The notes beneath the pieces are model-generated. The model did not search any database. It worked only from the letters and a program-made list of their open reading frames with translations, and was not told the origin of the DNA. The translations under genes and the position numbers were made by a program. From NCBI GenBank assembly GCA_002296885.1, contig DBIH01000119.1, positions 1 to 9,623 on the forward strand: a DNA stretch of 9,623 bases, in the 5' to 3' direction. Numbering within the stretch: position 1 is the first letter of the stretch; every line of letters begins with the position of its first letter. Below, piece by piece: positions 1 through 8,137 of this stretch. This stretch comes from Flavobacterium sp. UBA807. GTDB taxonomy: Bacteria; Bacteroidota; Bacteroidia; Flavobacteriales; Flavobacteriaceae.

Positions 1-1
1 A

Positions 2-955
2 GGAGACACAAGTGGTTATGCCCAAAATTTGGATACAGCTTATCCTGCCATTGCTTCCAACCCAAGCCGTATTTATCTTGGAAAGATACTTCGTATTGAT
101 GTAAATACAATTTCAGGTTTATTAAATTATGGAATTCCTCCAACAAACCCTTTTGCCGGTCAGGCCGGAAAAGAAGAAATATGGGCTTATGGAGTCCGAA
201 ATCCATGGAAATTTTCATTTAACCGCTCCAATGGCGATTTATGGGTTGCCGATGTAGGTCAGGATTCCATTGAAGAGATTGATAAAATAACCAGCCCATT
301 GCCAAACACAGCATTGAATTTCGGTTGGCGTTGCTTTGAAGGTAATACTCAGTATAGCACGAGTATTGGTACTTGTCCAGCCTATGCTTCAACCGTTGCG
401 CCGGTGAATCAATACACGCATGTTTCAGGGAGATGCTCAATTACTGGAGGTTATTTTTATTCGGGAACAATGTATCCCAATTTTCAAAATAAATATTTCT
501 TCGCCGACTTTTGTACTGCTGAAATAGGTTATGTTAATTCAACCGGAGCGATAACATGGGCTTATGACGCACCGAATTATCTGGGAACTTTTGGAGAGGA
601 TATGAACGGAGAATTATATGTTTCCATTAATGCAGCCTATTCTCCAACAACGGCATCAACGATTTACAAATTAGTTGACACTTCATTAAGTGTTTCTGAA
701 TTTGAAAGAAGTGGTTTTTCATTATATCCAAATCCTGCGAAGACCGAAATTTTCATTAAAAACAAAACAGAAAAAATACTTTCAAAAGTCAGTATTTTTG
801 ATTTAACCGGAAAGCTGGTATTGACAAAAGCAGTCGAGAATAACGAAACGAATCCTTCAGTAAACATTGCTGCATTATCAAACGGATTGTATTTGGTTTC
901 TGTTGAAGATTTTACAGGAAGCAAATATCAGTCAAAACTAATAGTAAATAATTAA
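2..955 (+). CDS. PQQ-dependent sugar dehydrogenase-like secreted beta-propeller with T9SS sorting domain (5' end outside window)
   Basis: This is the C-terminal 317 residues of a longer protein. The frame is open to the left edge (GDTSGYAQN precedes the first TTG at 29), so that TTG is not taken as a start. The first ~225 residues match the glucose/sorbosone dehydrogenase (GSDH) propeller family: YLGKILRIDV near residue 25, EIWAYGVRNPWKFSF near 59-73, LWVADVGQDSIEEID near 80-93, LNFGW near 105-109 and GGYFYSG near 149-155. Family members oxidise sugars or related substrates with PQQ, but the substrate cannot be read from this part. Several Cys residues (about 111, 125, 145, 171) fit an exported, disulfide-bonded protein. 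Residues about 238-317 form a T9SS type A sorting domain: FSLYPNP, IFDLTGKLV, LSNGLYLVSV and a basic LIVNN end. I infer secretion through T9SS with removal of this domain. The gene converges on the aldo/keto reductase gene and shares 4 bp with it. Confidence 0.88.
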   Translation, partial: GDTSGYAQNLDTAYPAIASNPSRIYLGKILRIDVNTISGLLNYGIPPTNPFAGQAGKEEIWAYGVRNPWKFSFNRSNGDLWVADVGQDSIEEIDKITSPLPNTALNFGWRCFEGNTQYSTSIGTCPAYASTVAPVNQYTHVSGRCSITGGYFYSGTMYPNFQNKYFFADFCTAEIGYVNSTGAITWAYDAPNYLGTFGEDMNGELYVSINAAYSPTTASTIYKLVDTSLSVSEFERSGFSLYPNPAKTEIFIKNKTEKILSKVSIFDLTGKLVLTKAVENNETNPSVNIAALSNGLYLVSVEDFTGSKYQSKLIVNN

Positions 956-1986
956 GGAGCCGGGTTCGGAATCGATTCTTGGATTTTATTGATAGCCGAA
1001 ACAATTTCAGATGACAACACAGTATCAAAAGCCGCAATGTTTTCCTGAAGTTGTTCCATAGTTGTGGCACCAACAATTGTTGCCGTTACAAAGTCCTGTT
1101 GGTTTACAAACGCTAAAGCCATTTGGGTTAATGTCAATCCATTAGCTTCGGCTAATTCCTTGTACAATCTTGTTGCTTTATAACAATTCTCATTTGAGTA
1201 TCTTGTAAATTGAGGAAATAACCCCAAACGGGAAGTTGGTTGAATCCCATTTAAATGTTTCCCGGTAAGGAAGCTAAAGGCTAAAGGTGAATAAGCTAAC
1301 AAGCCAACTTTTTCACGCATCCCGATTTCGGAAAGACCAACTTCATATAAACGATTCAATAATGAAAACGGATTTTGAATGGTAACGATTCGTGGCAGAT
1401 TATGCTTTTCGCTTTCGCTGATGAATTTCATCACACCATACGGATTCTCATTGGAAACTCCGATGTGTTTTATCTTTCCTTCTTTGATTAAACCGTCAAA
1501 TACACTGAGGATTTCAAAGAAATTTTCCTGCCATTGTGTGTCAATTTTTGAAACACCACGTTGTCCAAACATATTCATAATACGTTCCGGCCAGTGCATT
1601 TGATACAAATCGATATAGTCAGTCTGAAGGTTTTTTAGACTTAAATCAACAGCTTCATGAATATTCTTTTTAGAAAAGTCTAACGGATTTCGGATGTATT
1701 CCATTTTTCGGTTTGGTCCTGCAATTTTTGTGGCAATGACCAAATCCTCTCTTTTACCTGATTTCTTTAACCATGTTCCAATATATCGTTCTGTTTCGCC
1801 AAGTGTTTCTTTGCGTGCAGCGATTGGATACATTTCGGCAGTATCAATAAAATTGACACCTTTTTCAACAGCATAATCCAATTGGGAATGGGCGTCACTC
1901 TCAGAATTTTGCTCTCCAAAAGTCATCGTGCCAAGGCAAACTTTACTGACTTTAATATCAGTATTCGGTAAAAAGTTGTAATTCAT
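952..1986 (-). CDS. tas: NADP(H)-dependent aldo/keto reductase, Tas family
   Basis: A full-length aldo/keto reductase of 344 residues, close to the ~346 of E. coli Tas. It has the Tas-type N-terminus (CLGTMTFGEQNSE at 17-29) and ends NPAP, resembling Tas from memory. The catalytic tetrad of the (beta/alpha)8 fold is complete: D48 and Y53 in FIDTAEMY, K87 in IATK, and H131 in YQMHW. IGVSN (175-179), TIQNPFSLLNR (202-212), LLAYSPLAF (229-237) and TIVGATTMEQL (303-313) are barrel and NADPH-site segments. It should be a cytosolic oxidoreductase reducing carbonyls; the physiological substrate is unknown. The ATG lies 8 nt after the nuoN stop with no strong ribosome site (TAATTCTTAAA before ATG), so it probably rides on the nuo transcript and may depend on coupling. 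No terminator is visible between nuoN and this gene. A separate weak promoter inside nuoN cannot be excluded. Confidence 0.93.
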   Translation of the reverse strand: MNYNFLPNTDIKVSKVCLGTMTFGEQNSESDAHSQLDYAVEKGVNFIDTAEMYPIAARKETLGETERYIGTWLKKSGKREDLVIATKIAGPNRKMEYIRNPLDFSKKNIHEAVDLSLKNLQTDYIDLYQMHWPERIMNMFGQRGVSKIDTQWQENFFEILSVFDGLIKEGKIKHIGVSNENPYGVMKFISESEKHNLPRIVTIQNPFSLLNRLYEVGLSEIGMREKVGLLAYSPLAFSFLTGKHLNGIQPTSRLGLFPQFTRYSNENCYKATRLYKELAEANGLTLTQMALAFVNQQDFVTATIVGATTMEQLQENIAAFDTVLSSEIVSAINKIQESIPNPAP

Positions 1987-1994
1987 TTTAAGAA

Positions 1995-3365
1995 TTAGCT
2001 CAATAAATTGGTCACTAATGAAGGATAAACTCCGATGATGATGTTAAGCAAAATAGCAACAACAGCAACAGCATAATACACAAAAGGAACGCTTTGTCTT
2101 TCTTCAGAAGCATCTTTTGTATACATTGCTAAAATCAGTTTGAAATAGTAGCCAATGCTTATGATTGAGTTAATTACAGCTACAATAACAATGGCTAAAT
2201 AACCCGTTTTAATTGTATTGGCAAACAACATGAACTTAGCAAAGAATCCTGAGAAAATCGGAATTCCAGCCATCGATAATAATGAAGCTGTTAAGATTGC
2301 AGCGAATAACGGATTTGTTTTTCCAAGGCCGTTAAAGTTTGAAATATCTTCGTTGTCTTTGTCTTTAGTAACATAAATGATTACGGCAAAAGAAGCAATT
2401 CCGGCCAATGCATAAGCTGCAGTATAGTATAATAATGTTGACGCAGCCGTTGACATGCTCAACAAAGCCATAACCATAAATCCAGTGTGTGAAATACCCG
2501 AGAACGCCAACATTCTTTTTACATTTTTCTGACGCAGTGCCATAAGATTTCCAACCGACATCGAAAGGATAGAAATAATCACAATCAGCAATTCCGCTTT
2601 TGGGGATATAGAAGTGGTTAAACCGCTTAATAATTTGTAAAGTGTTGCCATGGCAACCACTTTAGCCAAAGTACTCATTGTTGCCGTCGTCATTGATGGC
2701 GAACCTTCATAAACATCAGGTGCCCAAAAATGGAATGGTGCAGCCGCAATTTTGAATAACATTCCGATGACAATCAGTGTTATCCCAATTGGAAACCAGA
2801 TTGGCAATCCGATACCTTCAGATAAGTCATGGATTTCTGCCAAATCGAAATAACCGGTAGCACCATAAACTAAACAGATTCCAAACAAAATAAATCCTGA
2901 TGCAAATGATCCCATTAAGAAATATTTCATTCCGGCTTCGTTACTTTTTATATCTAATCTTTTGCTTGCAGCTAAGACATATAATGATATAGAAAGCACT
3001 TCAATTCCAAGGAAGAACATCGCTAAGTTCCCAAAAGAAACCATCGCCATTGCTCCGGACAAAAGGAAAATTTTGATCGAAATAAAATCGGAAATCTTCG
3101 TTGGATGATCTTTGTAAAAATCACCACTCAATGCCACTAAGAATATAGTCAATACAATGAATAAGCTTGAAAAAGCCACCGAAAATTTATCCACTATAAC
3201 CATATTGTTGTAGAAAGAAGCCGGTGTGTTGAATTCGGAAACAGTAAGCCCAAGAATTGCCAAAAGCCCAATAACTGCTATTGGAACCAGTAGTTTTCTC
3301 AGATTAAAGATTTCAGCGATAAGGCAAAAAACGCCGAGTGCTGATGTAGCTATTAATGTATTCAT
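1995..3365 (-). CDS. nuoN: NADH-quinone oxidoreductase subunit N (NuoN), antiporter-like proton channel
   Basis: NuoN (ND2 homologue), 456 residues, slightly shorter than E. coli NuoN (~485). It is an almost wholly hydrophobic inner-membrane protein, probably 13-14 helices. It is the antiporter-like subunit next to the NuoA/J/K/H module and carries one proton path of complex I. Key residues placed by motif are E122 (FFLGIEVLSISLYVL), K205 (GMLFKIAAAPFHFW), K235 (STLAKVVAM) and K377 (FSGFFAKFMLF). These correspond to the E. coli E133, K217, K247 and K395 positions. APDVYEGSP at 215-223 is diagnostic of NuoN rather than NuoM or NuoL. The ATG follows the nuoM stop after 5 nt (TTATA). It is the last nuo gene of the operon and is followed directly by the aldo/keto reductase gene. 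Confidence 0.97.
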   Translation of the reverse strand: MNTLIATSALGVFCLIAEIFNLRKLLVPIAVIGLLAILGLTVSEFNTPASFYNNMVIVDKFSVAFSSLFIVLTIFLVALSGDFYKDHPTKISDFISIKIFLLSGAMAMVSFGNLAMFFLGIEVLSISLYVLAASKRLDIKSNEAGMKYFLMGSFASGFILFGICLVYGATGYFDLAEIHDLSEGIGLPIWFPIGITLIVIGMLFKIAAAPFHFWAPDVYEGSPSMTTATMSTLAKVVAMATLYKLLSGLTTSISPKAELLIVIISILSMSVGNLMALRQKNVKRMLAFSGISHTGFMVMALLSMSTAASTLLYYTAAYALAGIASFAVIIYVTKDKDNEDISNFNGLGKTNPLFAAILTASLLSMAGIPIFSGFFAKFMLFANTIKTGYLAIVIVAVINSIISIGYYFKLILAMYTKDASEERQSVPFVYYAVAVVAILLNIIIGVYPSLVTNLLS

Positions 3366-3370
3366 TATAA

Positions 3371-4813
3371 TTAATTAAATCTATTAATTGAAATTAGAAT
3401 TTCTTTCAAACTTGGTGTCACTAAATCCACCAATGGTTTTGGATACAATCCAAAGAATATTAAAAATACAATGATAACGACAAATGTAATCGCTTCATTA
3501 GTTGTTATATCAGCAAAAGCTTTGCTGTTGGTTTCACCCAGCATAGTGTTCTGGAACATCTTCAGCATATAGTAAGCTCCCAGAATTATTGTTGTTCCAC
3601 CTAAAACGGCAAACCAAATATCAACCTGGCTTAAGCTGTACAATACGGTAAACTCTCCGACAAAGTTGAAAGTTCCCGGAAGTGCCACTGAAGCTAAAAC
3701 CAAAATCATAAATTTGGAAGTGAAATGGGGAGCCTGCGAACGGATTCCTCCCATTTCAGAAATTTTGCGGGTTTCGTATCTTCTGAAAATAACTTCAGCT
3801 GCAAAGAACAATCCAACGATAACAAAACCGTGAGCAATCATTTGTGAAACCGCACCACTCAATCCGTCAAGTGTTAGCGTGTAACATCCGGCAGCGATTA
3901 ATCCAACGTGTGCTAATGAAGAATAAGCCAATAGTTTTTTTAAATCCTTTTGACGTAAAGCGACGATTGAACCATAAATCACTCCGGCAATACTCAACCC
4001 GATTAAGATCGGCATGTAAGTTTTTGCTGCAGAAGGCGCAATGGGTAACTGCCAACGGATAACGCTGTACAATCCCATTTTAAGCATGATTCCCGACAGC
4101 AACATCGTTCCAACGGTCGGCGCTTTTTGGTAGACTTTAGCCTGCCAAGTATGGAACGGAATGATTGGAATTTTGATAGCATATGCTAAGAAGAACGCAA
4201 AGAAAATATAGCATTGTTCTTTTGCGGTTAAGTTCAGTTTGTATAAATCTTCTAAAAGGAAACTGTCTGCTTTAGAATACAAATAAGCAAATCCAATCAG
4301 CATGAACAGCGAACCTGCAAGTGTATAAATAAAGAATTTCAGTACTGCTTTTTTACGTTTTTCGGCATCGCCATTACCCCAAATCAATGCGATAAAATAA
4401 ATCGGAATCAATGCCAATTCCCAGAAAACATAATACAATAAACCGTCAGCCGCAAGGAAAGTTCCTGTCATGGCAAACGCCATGAATAGCACTAATGCAT
4501 AAAAGTTTTTACTGTTGTTGAATGAATTGCCGAAAGATGAAAATATAATCAACGGTGTCAAAGCGGTTGTCAATAAAACCATAGCCATTGAAAGTCCGTC
4601 AGCTTTGAACGCTAAGGCAACTTTTGGCATAGTAATCCAAGGAGCCATAAAGCTGATATTACCGCCATTCATATAGGTACAAAGTAAATTCAGCGTCACA
4701 CCAAGTGCTCCCAAACTAAAAACCAGCGCGACTTTTGAAGCTAATTTATCTCCGGAAAAATAGGTGACGATTGCACCAACGAGAAGTAAAAATACTATAG
4801 TAGTTACATCCAT
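3371..4813 (-). CDS. nuoM: NADH-quinone oxidoreductase subunit M (NuoM), antiporter-like proton channel
   Basis: NuoM (ND4 homologue), 480 residues, against ~509 in E. coli. It is the middle of the three antiporter-like membrane subunits and translocates protons when complex I is driven by quinone reduction. The conserved charged residues are present: E132 in YVFWELALIPIYF, K214 in AYAIKIPIIPFHTW, K245 in GIMLKMGLYS and E387 in FNFVGEF, equivalent to E. coli E144, K234, K265 and E407. HTWQAKVYQKAPTVG at 221-235 and LRQKDLKKLLAYSSLAHVG at 286-304 are further family signatures. About 13-14 hydrophobic segments are visible. The ATG lies 10 nt after the nuoL stop. The spacer TTTTTACATA has no Shine-Dalgarno match, so translation probably depends on coupling or on A/U-rich context. 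Confidence 0.97.
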   Translation of the reverse strand: MDVTTIVFLLLVGAIVTYFSGDKLASKVALVFSLGALGVTLNLLCTYMNGGNISFMAPWITMPKVALAFKADGLSMAMVLLTTALTPLIIFSSFGNSFNNSKNFYALVLFMAFAMTGTFLAADGLLYYVFWELALIPIYFIALIWGNGDAEKRKKAVLKFFIYTLAGSLFMLIGFAYLYSKADSFLLEDLYKLNLTAKEQCYIFFAFFLAYAIKIPIIPFHTWQAKVYQKAPTVGTMLLSGIMLKMGLYSVIRWQLPIAPSAAKTYMPILIGLSIAGVIYGSIVALRQKDLKKLLAYSSLAHVGLIAAGCYTLTLDGLSGAVSQMIAHGFVIVGLFFAAEVIFRRYETRKISEMGGIRSQAPHFTSKFMILVLASVALPGTFNFVGEFTVLYSLSQVDIWFAVLGGTTIILGAYYMLKMFQNTMLGETNSKAFADITTNEAITFVVIIVFLIFFGLYPKPLVDLVTPSLKEILISINRFN

Positions 4814-4823
4814 TATGTAAAAA

Positions 4824-6734
4824 TTATTGAGCTATAAATAAATAAGTTACTATGCTGAGAACGCCAATTACAAAGACAAATAAATACAAACCAACACTTC
4901 CGGTTTGCAATCTTTTAGCGCCTTGCCTTCCTATCCCGTTAGCCAATGTTCCGAAACTGAAAACAACTTTTCCTAAAGCAGGTTCTAAAGTTGTTCTAAA
5001 GAAATTAGACAAACTGTTCAAAGGTCTTACGATTAGGAATGTATAGAATTCGTCAACATAATATTTGTTGTAAATTGTTTTGCTGAAACCTGTGATTTCT
5101 GAATCTTCTTTTGGAACAAATCCTTGTTTGATGTATTTTGAATACGCCCAAAGAATTCCAAAGATGGCTCCTGCCAATGCAATTCCCATTAGCATATACT
5201 CGTGGCTTCCTAAAGCATGCTCTTCGTGTTTTGTTGCCAAAACCGGTTCGATGAAATGATTTAACCAATTGCTTCCCGGTAAATTAATCGCTCCACCAAT
5301 TGCCGCTAAAATTGCCAGGATTACTAATGGAATTGTAATCAGACTTGGACTTTCATGCAAATGGTGTTTTTGTTCTTCAGTTCCTCTGAACTCTTTGAAG
5401 AAGGTTAGGTACATCAATCGGAACATATAGAAAGCCGTCATGATAGACGCAATAGCAGCAATTGCATATAATACTTTATTGTGTTCGAAAGCAACCATTA
5501 AAATCTCGTCTTTTGACCAGAAACCGGCAAACGGAAATATTCCGGCGATTGCTAAGGTTGAAATCATCATCGTCCAGAACGTGATTGGCATCGCTTTGCG
5601 CAAACCGCCCATTTTTCGCATATCCTGTTCGCCGTGCAATCCGTGGATTACTGAACCTGAACCAAGGAACAAACAAGCCTTAAAGAAAGCATGTGTGATT
5701 ACGTGGAAAACAGCAACATTATAAGCACCAAATCCCAAAGCAAGGAACATCAATCCCAATTGAGAAACAGTAGAATAAGCCAATACTTTTTTGATGTCGT
5801 TTTGTAAAAGCCCGATTGAGGCAGCAACTAAAGCTGTTAAAGCTCCAACAATAGCTATTATATTTTGAACTTCAGGAGTTAAATCAAACAGGAAATTCAT
5901 TCGGGTTACCATAAAGATACCGGCTGTTACCATTGTTGCAGCGTGGATTAATGCCGAAACCGGAGTTGGCCCGGCCATCGCGTCCGGTAACCAGGTGTAT
6001 AATGGTAATTGTGCTGATTTTCCGCAAGCACCAATGAAAAGACATAAAGCTGCAACAGAAAGCAATGTCCAATGTGTAGTATTCGGAAATGGCCCGTTAA
6101 AATTATTAAATACAGACAAAACCATTTTATTCATCTCAACAAAATCAAGTGTATTGAATCCGTATGCCAAAATGAAAATCCCGATAAGGAAGCCTAAATC
6201 CCCAATTCGGTTCATGATGAACGCCTTCTTAGCGGCATCGTTGTATGATTGGTTTTTATACCAAAATCCGATAAGTAAATACGAACACAATCCAACGCCT
6301 TCCCAACCGATAAACATTACCAATAAATTGCTTCCGATAACCAGCGTAATCATGAAGAAAACAAACAGGTTTAGGTAAGCAAAGAACTTGTGCATATTCT
6401 CGTCATCGTGCATATAGCTAATCGAATACATGTGGATTAGTGAACCAATTCCGGTAACAAATAACAGCCAAAGCAATGATAATTGGTCTAATAAAAATCC
6501 GAAATCAAGTTTGAATTTATCAACCGAAATCCATTCAAACAAATGAATTTCAAAAGGTTTTCCCGATTGTTGCAATTGTGTGAAAAAGCAAATGCTCAAT
6601 AAAAAAGAGACCACAACAGTCAGTGTTCCGATAGCACCTGATACATTTCTACTGATTTTTTTTCCAAAGAAAACATTGAAAAGAAATCCAGCAAATGGCG
6701 ATAAGAGTAATAGTAAAGCTAAATTTTTGTCCAT
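4824..6734 (-). CDS. nuoL: NADH-quinone oxidoreductase subunit L (NuoL), distal proton channel with lateral helix
   Basis: NuoL (ND5 homologue), 636 residues, slightly longer than E. coli NuoL (~613). It is the distal antiporter-like subunit. Residues matching the E. coli proton path are E145 in FIGWEGVGLCSYLLIGFW, K239 in GACGKSAQLPLYTWLPDAM and K408 in FWSKDEIL. GPTPVSALIHAATMV at 255-269 and LLQNDIKKVLAYSTVSQLG at 309-327 are typical. Beyond about residue 540 is the C-terminal extension that forms the long helix lying along the membrane arm, followed by a last hydrophobic segment (about 613-634). A charged, His-rich stretch near 449-461 is a probable loop. The ATG is 6 nt after the nuoK stop. 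AAGGA at 6748-6744, inside the end of nuoK and 9 nt before the ATG, is the most Shine-Dalgarno-like site I noticed among the nuo junctions here. Confidence 0.98.
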   Translation of the reverse strand: MDKNLALLLLLSPFAGFLFNVFFGKKISRNVSGAIGTLTVVVSFLLSICFFTQLQQSGKPFEIHLFEWISVDKFKLDFGFLLDQLSLLWLLFVTGIGSLIHMYSISYMHDDENMHKFFAYLNLFVFFMITLVIGSNLLVMFIGWEGVGLCSYLLIGFWYKNQSYNDAAKKAFIMNRIGDLGFLIGIFILAYGFNTLDFVEMNKMVLSVFNNFNGPFPNTTHWTLLSVAALCLFIGACGKSAQLPLYTWLPDAMAGPTPVSALIHAATMVTAGIFMVTRMNFLFDLTPEVQNIIAIVGALTALVAASIGLLQNDIKKVLAYSTVSQLGLMFLALGFGAYNVAVFHVITHAFFKACLFLGSGSVIHGLHGEQDMRKMGGLRKAMPITFWTMMISTLAIAGIFPFAGFWSKDEILMVAFEHNKVLYAIAAIASIMTAFYMFRLMYLTFFKEFRGTEEQKHHLHESPSLITIPLVILAILAAIGGAINLPGSNWLNHFIEPVLATKHEEHALGSHEYMLMGIALAGAIFGILWAYSKYIKQGFVPKEDSEITGFSKTIYNKYYVDEFYTFLIVRPLNSLSNFFRTTLEPALGKVVFSFGTLANGIGRQGAKRLQTGSVGLYLFVFVIGVLSIVTYLFIAQ

Positions 6735-6740
6735 GCCAGA

Positions 6741-7061
6741 TTATCCTTTTAAGTTCTTTAAATTAGCGATATCGATAGAGCCGATATTTCGGTAAACCGA
6801 AACCAGGATGGCCAGTCCGACAGCAACTTCAGCGGCAGCTACCGCCATCGAAAAGAATACAAATACTTGTCCTTCGGCATCCTGATGATAGGTCGAAAAC
6901 GCTACAAATAATAAGTTTACGGCATTCAGCATGATTTCAATTGACATGAAAACGATGATGGCGTTTCTTCTGTATAACACTCCAAAAACTCCGATACAAA
7001 ACAATAGTACCGAAAGGAAAATGTAGTTTTCTATACCTATTTGATTTAAAATATTATTCAT
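6741..7061 (-). CDS. nuoK: NADH-quinone oxidoreductase subunit K (NuoK)
   Basis: NuoK (ND4L homologue), 106 residues, the usual size (~100) with three transmembrane helices (about 13-30, 34-55 and 66-90). Two membrane-embedded glutamates of the proton path are present: E42 in [13 protein letters not shown] and E78 in [13 protein letters not shown], equivalent to E. coli E36 and E72. NuoK packs between NuoJ, NuoA and NuoN and connects the quinone chamber to the antiporter-like subunits. Its ATG overlaps the nuoJ stop by one base (TAATG), the standard arrangement for translational coupling. The purine-rich AGAGAAGAAA just upstream, inside the nuoJ 3' end, may help initiation. Confidence 0.97.
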   Translation of the reverse strand: MNNILNQIGIENYIFLSVLLFCIGVFGVLYRRNAIIVFMSIEIMLNAVNLLFVAFSTYHQDAEGQVFVFFSMAVAAAEVAVGLAILVSVYRNIGSIDIANLKNLKG

Positions 7062-7576
7062 TATTTCTTCTCTGTTTTTTCTTTTTTAGACAATAAAACC
7101 ACACCAATCATTGCGACTAACAACAGGATAGAAGCAAATTCGAAGGGTACCATGTATTCGTTCAAAAGAACATTCCCAAGTTTTTTGATAGATTCATAAT
7201 CTTCACCCGAAACATCATATTCACCCATAATGGTTTTCGAATTGATGAAAATAGTTACCAAAGCAACACTCATTAAAACAAAAACGGTAATCGCTCCAAG
7301 ACGCGTAATCCTTGGTTTATGGACTTCATCTTCCTTATTTAAATTCATCAGCATAATTGTAAATAAGAAGAGTACCATGATAGCTCCCGAGTAAACGATA
7401 ATATGTACAATTGCCAGGAATTGCGCATTGAATAATAAATAGTGTCCAGCAATCGTAAAGAAGCAAATCACAAGATAAATCGCACTGTGAATCGGGTTCT
7501 TACTGTAAATAGTCAAGAACGCTGTTGCTAAGGTGATAGCCGATAAAAAGTAAAATGTAATTAATATTGGTGACAT
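7061..7576 (-). CDS. nuoJ: NADH-quinone oxidoreductase subunit J (NuoJ)
   Basis: NuoJ (ND6 homologue), 171 residues, with five predicted transmembrane helices (about 2-22, 30-48, 53-76, 93-111 and 145-163) and a Lys-rich C-terminal tail. The segment [14 protein letters not shown] at 59-72 is the family hallmark. It corresponds to the third helix, which contains the pi-bulge implicated in conformational coupling between quinone reduction and proton pumping. [15 protein letters not shown] at 144-158 matches the last conserved helix with its glutamate (E146). H58 occupies the position of E55 in E. coli NuoJ (GALEIIVYAGAI); other families have Gln there, so this position is variable. Both ends overlap neighbouring genes by one base (nuoI stop/nuoJ ATG and nuoJ stop/nuoK ATG). 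Confidence 0.96.
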   Translation of the reverse strand: MSPILITFYFLSAITLATAFLTIYSKNPIHSAIYLVICFFTIAGHYLLFNAQFLAIVHIIVYSGAIMVLFLFTIMLMNLNKEDEVHKPRITRLGAITVFVLMSVALVTIFINSKTIMGEYDVSGEDYESIKKLGNVLLNEYMVPFEFASILLLVAMIGVVLLSKKEKTEKK

Positions 7577-8121
7577 TAGTTAGCGTTTTTAAGTTGAGCA
7601 TTTTTCATTGCCATTTCCAAAGGCATAACCAGTTTATCTTTCCCAAAAATAAAATCTTCACGATCGTATTGCGCCGGTACTAATTCTTTTGAGATTGTCA
7701 AATAGATAGCGTCTTTTGGACAGGCTTCTTCACATAAACCACAGAAAATACAACGCAGCATGTTGATTTCATAGATTTCGGCATATTTCTCTTCGCGGTA
7801 AAGCATTTCTTCACCAGGTTTTCTTTCTGCAGCTTTCATAGTGATGGCTTCCGCAGGACATGATAAAGCACATAATCCACAGGCCGTACAGTTTTCACGA
7901 CCAAGCTCGTCGCGTTTCAACATGTGTTGCCCACGATAAACCGGGCTGAAGGGGCGCACTTGCTCCGGATAATGAATAGTTGCTTTTTTTCTAAAAAAGT
8001 GTTTGATGGTAATCCATAAACCTTTGGCGATAGCTACCAGATATAATCGCTCCAAGAAACTCATTTCCTTATTGGAAACTTGTTTTTTGCTGCCTGAAAG
8101 CGATATTTGTTGTATATCCAT
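7576..8121 (-). CDS. nuoI: NADH-quinone oxidoreductase subunit I (NuoI), two [4Fe-4S] clusters
   Basis: NuoI (TYKY homologue), 181 residues from the chosen start. It is a cytoplasmic peripheral-arm subunit that carries clusters N6a and N6b, relaying electrons from NuoG to NuoB. Two ferredoxin motifs are intact: C78-x2-C81-x2-C84-x3-C88-P (ENCTACGLCALSCP) and C124-x2-C127-x2-C130-x3-C134-P (LRCIFCGLCEEACP). An amphipathic N-terminal part (about 23-46) should lie on the membrane. I chose the ATG at 8121 over an in-frame ATG at 8181. The protein from 8121 begins MDIQQISLSG in the style of flavobacterial homologues and is preceded by a pure A/T tract typical of Bacteroidota starts. The 20 extra codons of the longer version lie entirely in the repeat-like spacer. 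The stop overlaps the nuoJ ATG by one base. Confidence 0.96.
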   Translation of the reverse strand: MDIQQISLSGSKKQVSNKEMSFLERLYLVAIAKGLWITIKHFFRKKATIHYPEQVRPFSPVYRGQHMLKRDELGRENCTACGLCALSCPAEAITMKAAERKPGEEMLYREEKYAEIYEINMLRCIFCGLCEEACPKDAIYLTISKELVPAQYDREDFIFGKDKLVMPLEMAMKNAQLKNAN

Positions 8122-8137
8122 TTTTTTTATTTTTTTT
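8122..8137 (-). promoter_or_regulatory. A-rich translation leader of nuoI
   Basis: On the coding strand the 16 nt before the nuoI ATG are all A except one T. Such A-rich, Shine-Dalgarno-free leaders are common before Bacteroidota genes and support 8121 as the start. The tract also marks the edge of the GC-rich spacer element, so the native nuoI leader appears preserved downstream of the insertion. Confidence 0.6.

Noticed and set aside
29..31. TTG at 29 as the start of the dehydrogenase gene
   Set aside because: The frame is open upstream to the window edge, the upstream residues fit the family (GDxxGxAQN before LGKILRIDV), and the protein would lack most of the propeller and its signal peptide.
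5053..5268. Short - strand ORFs in alternative frames of nuoL and nuoM (5053-5268, 5476-5676, 5884-6072, 3867-4055)
   Set aside because: They are frame-shifted readings of the same strand as the genuine subunits, which are uninterrupted and full length.
5995..6378. 127-codon + strand ORF antisense to nuoL, and similar + strand ORFs within nuoL, nuoH and the reductase gene
   Set aside because: They lie fully opposite strongly conserved coding regions, show no recognisable domain, and have the look of frame shadows of the real gene.
7402..7404. His58 of NuoJ at the position of E. coli Glu55 as a loss of function
   Set aside because: Other NuoJ proteins I recall have Gln at this position, so it is variable in the family. 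The YSGAIMVLF core is intact.
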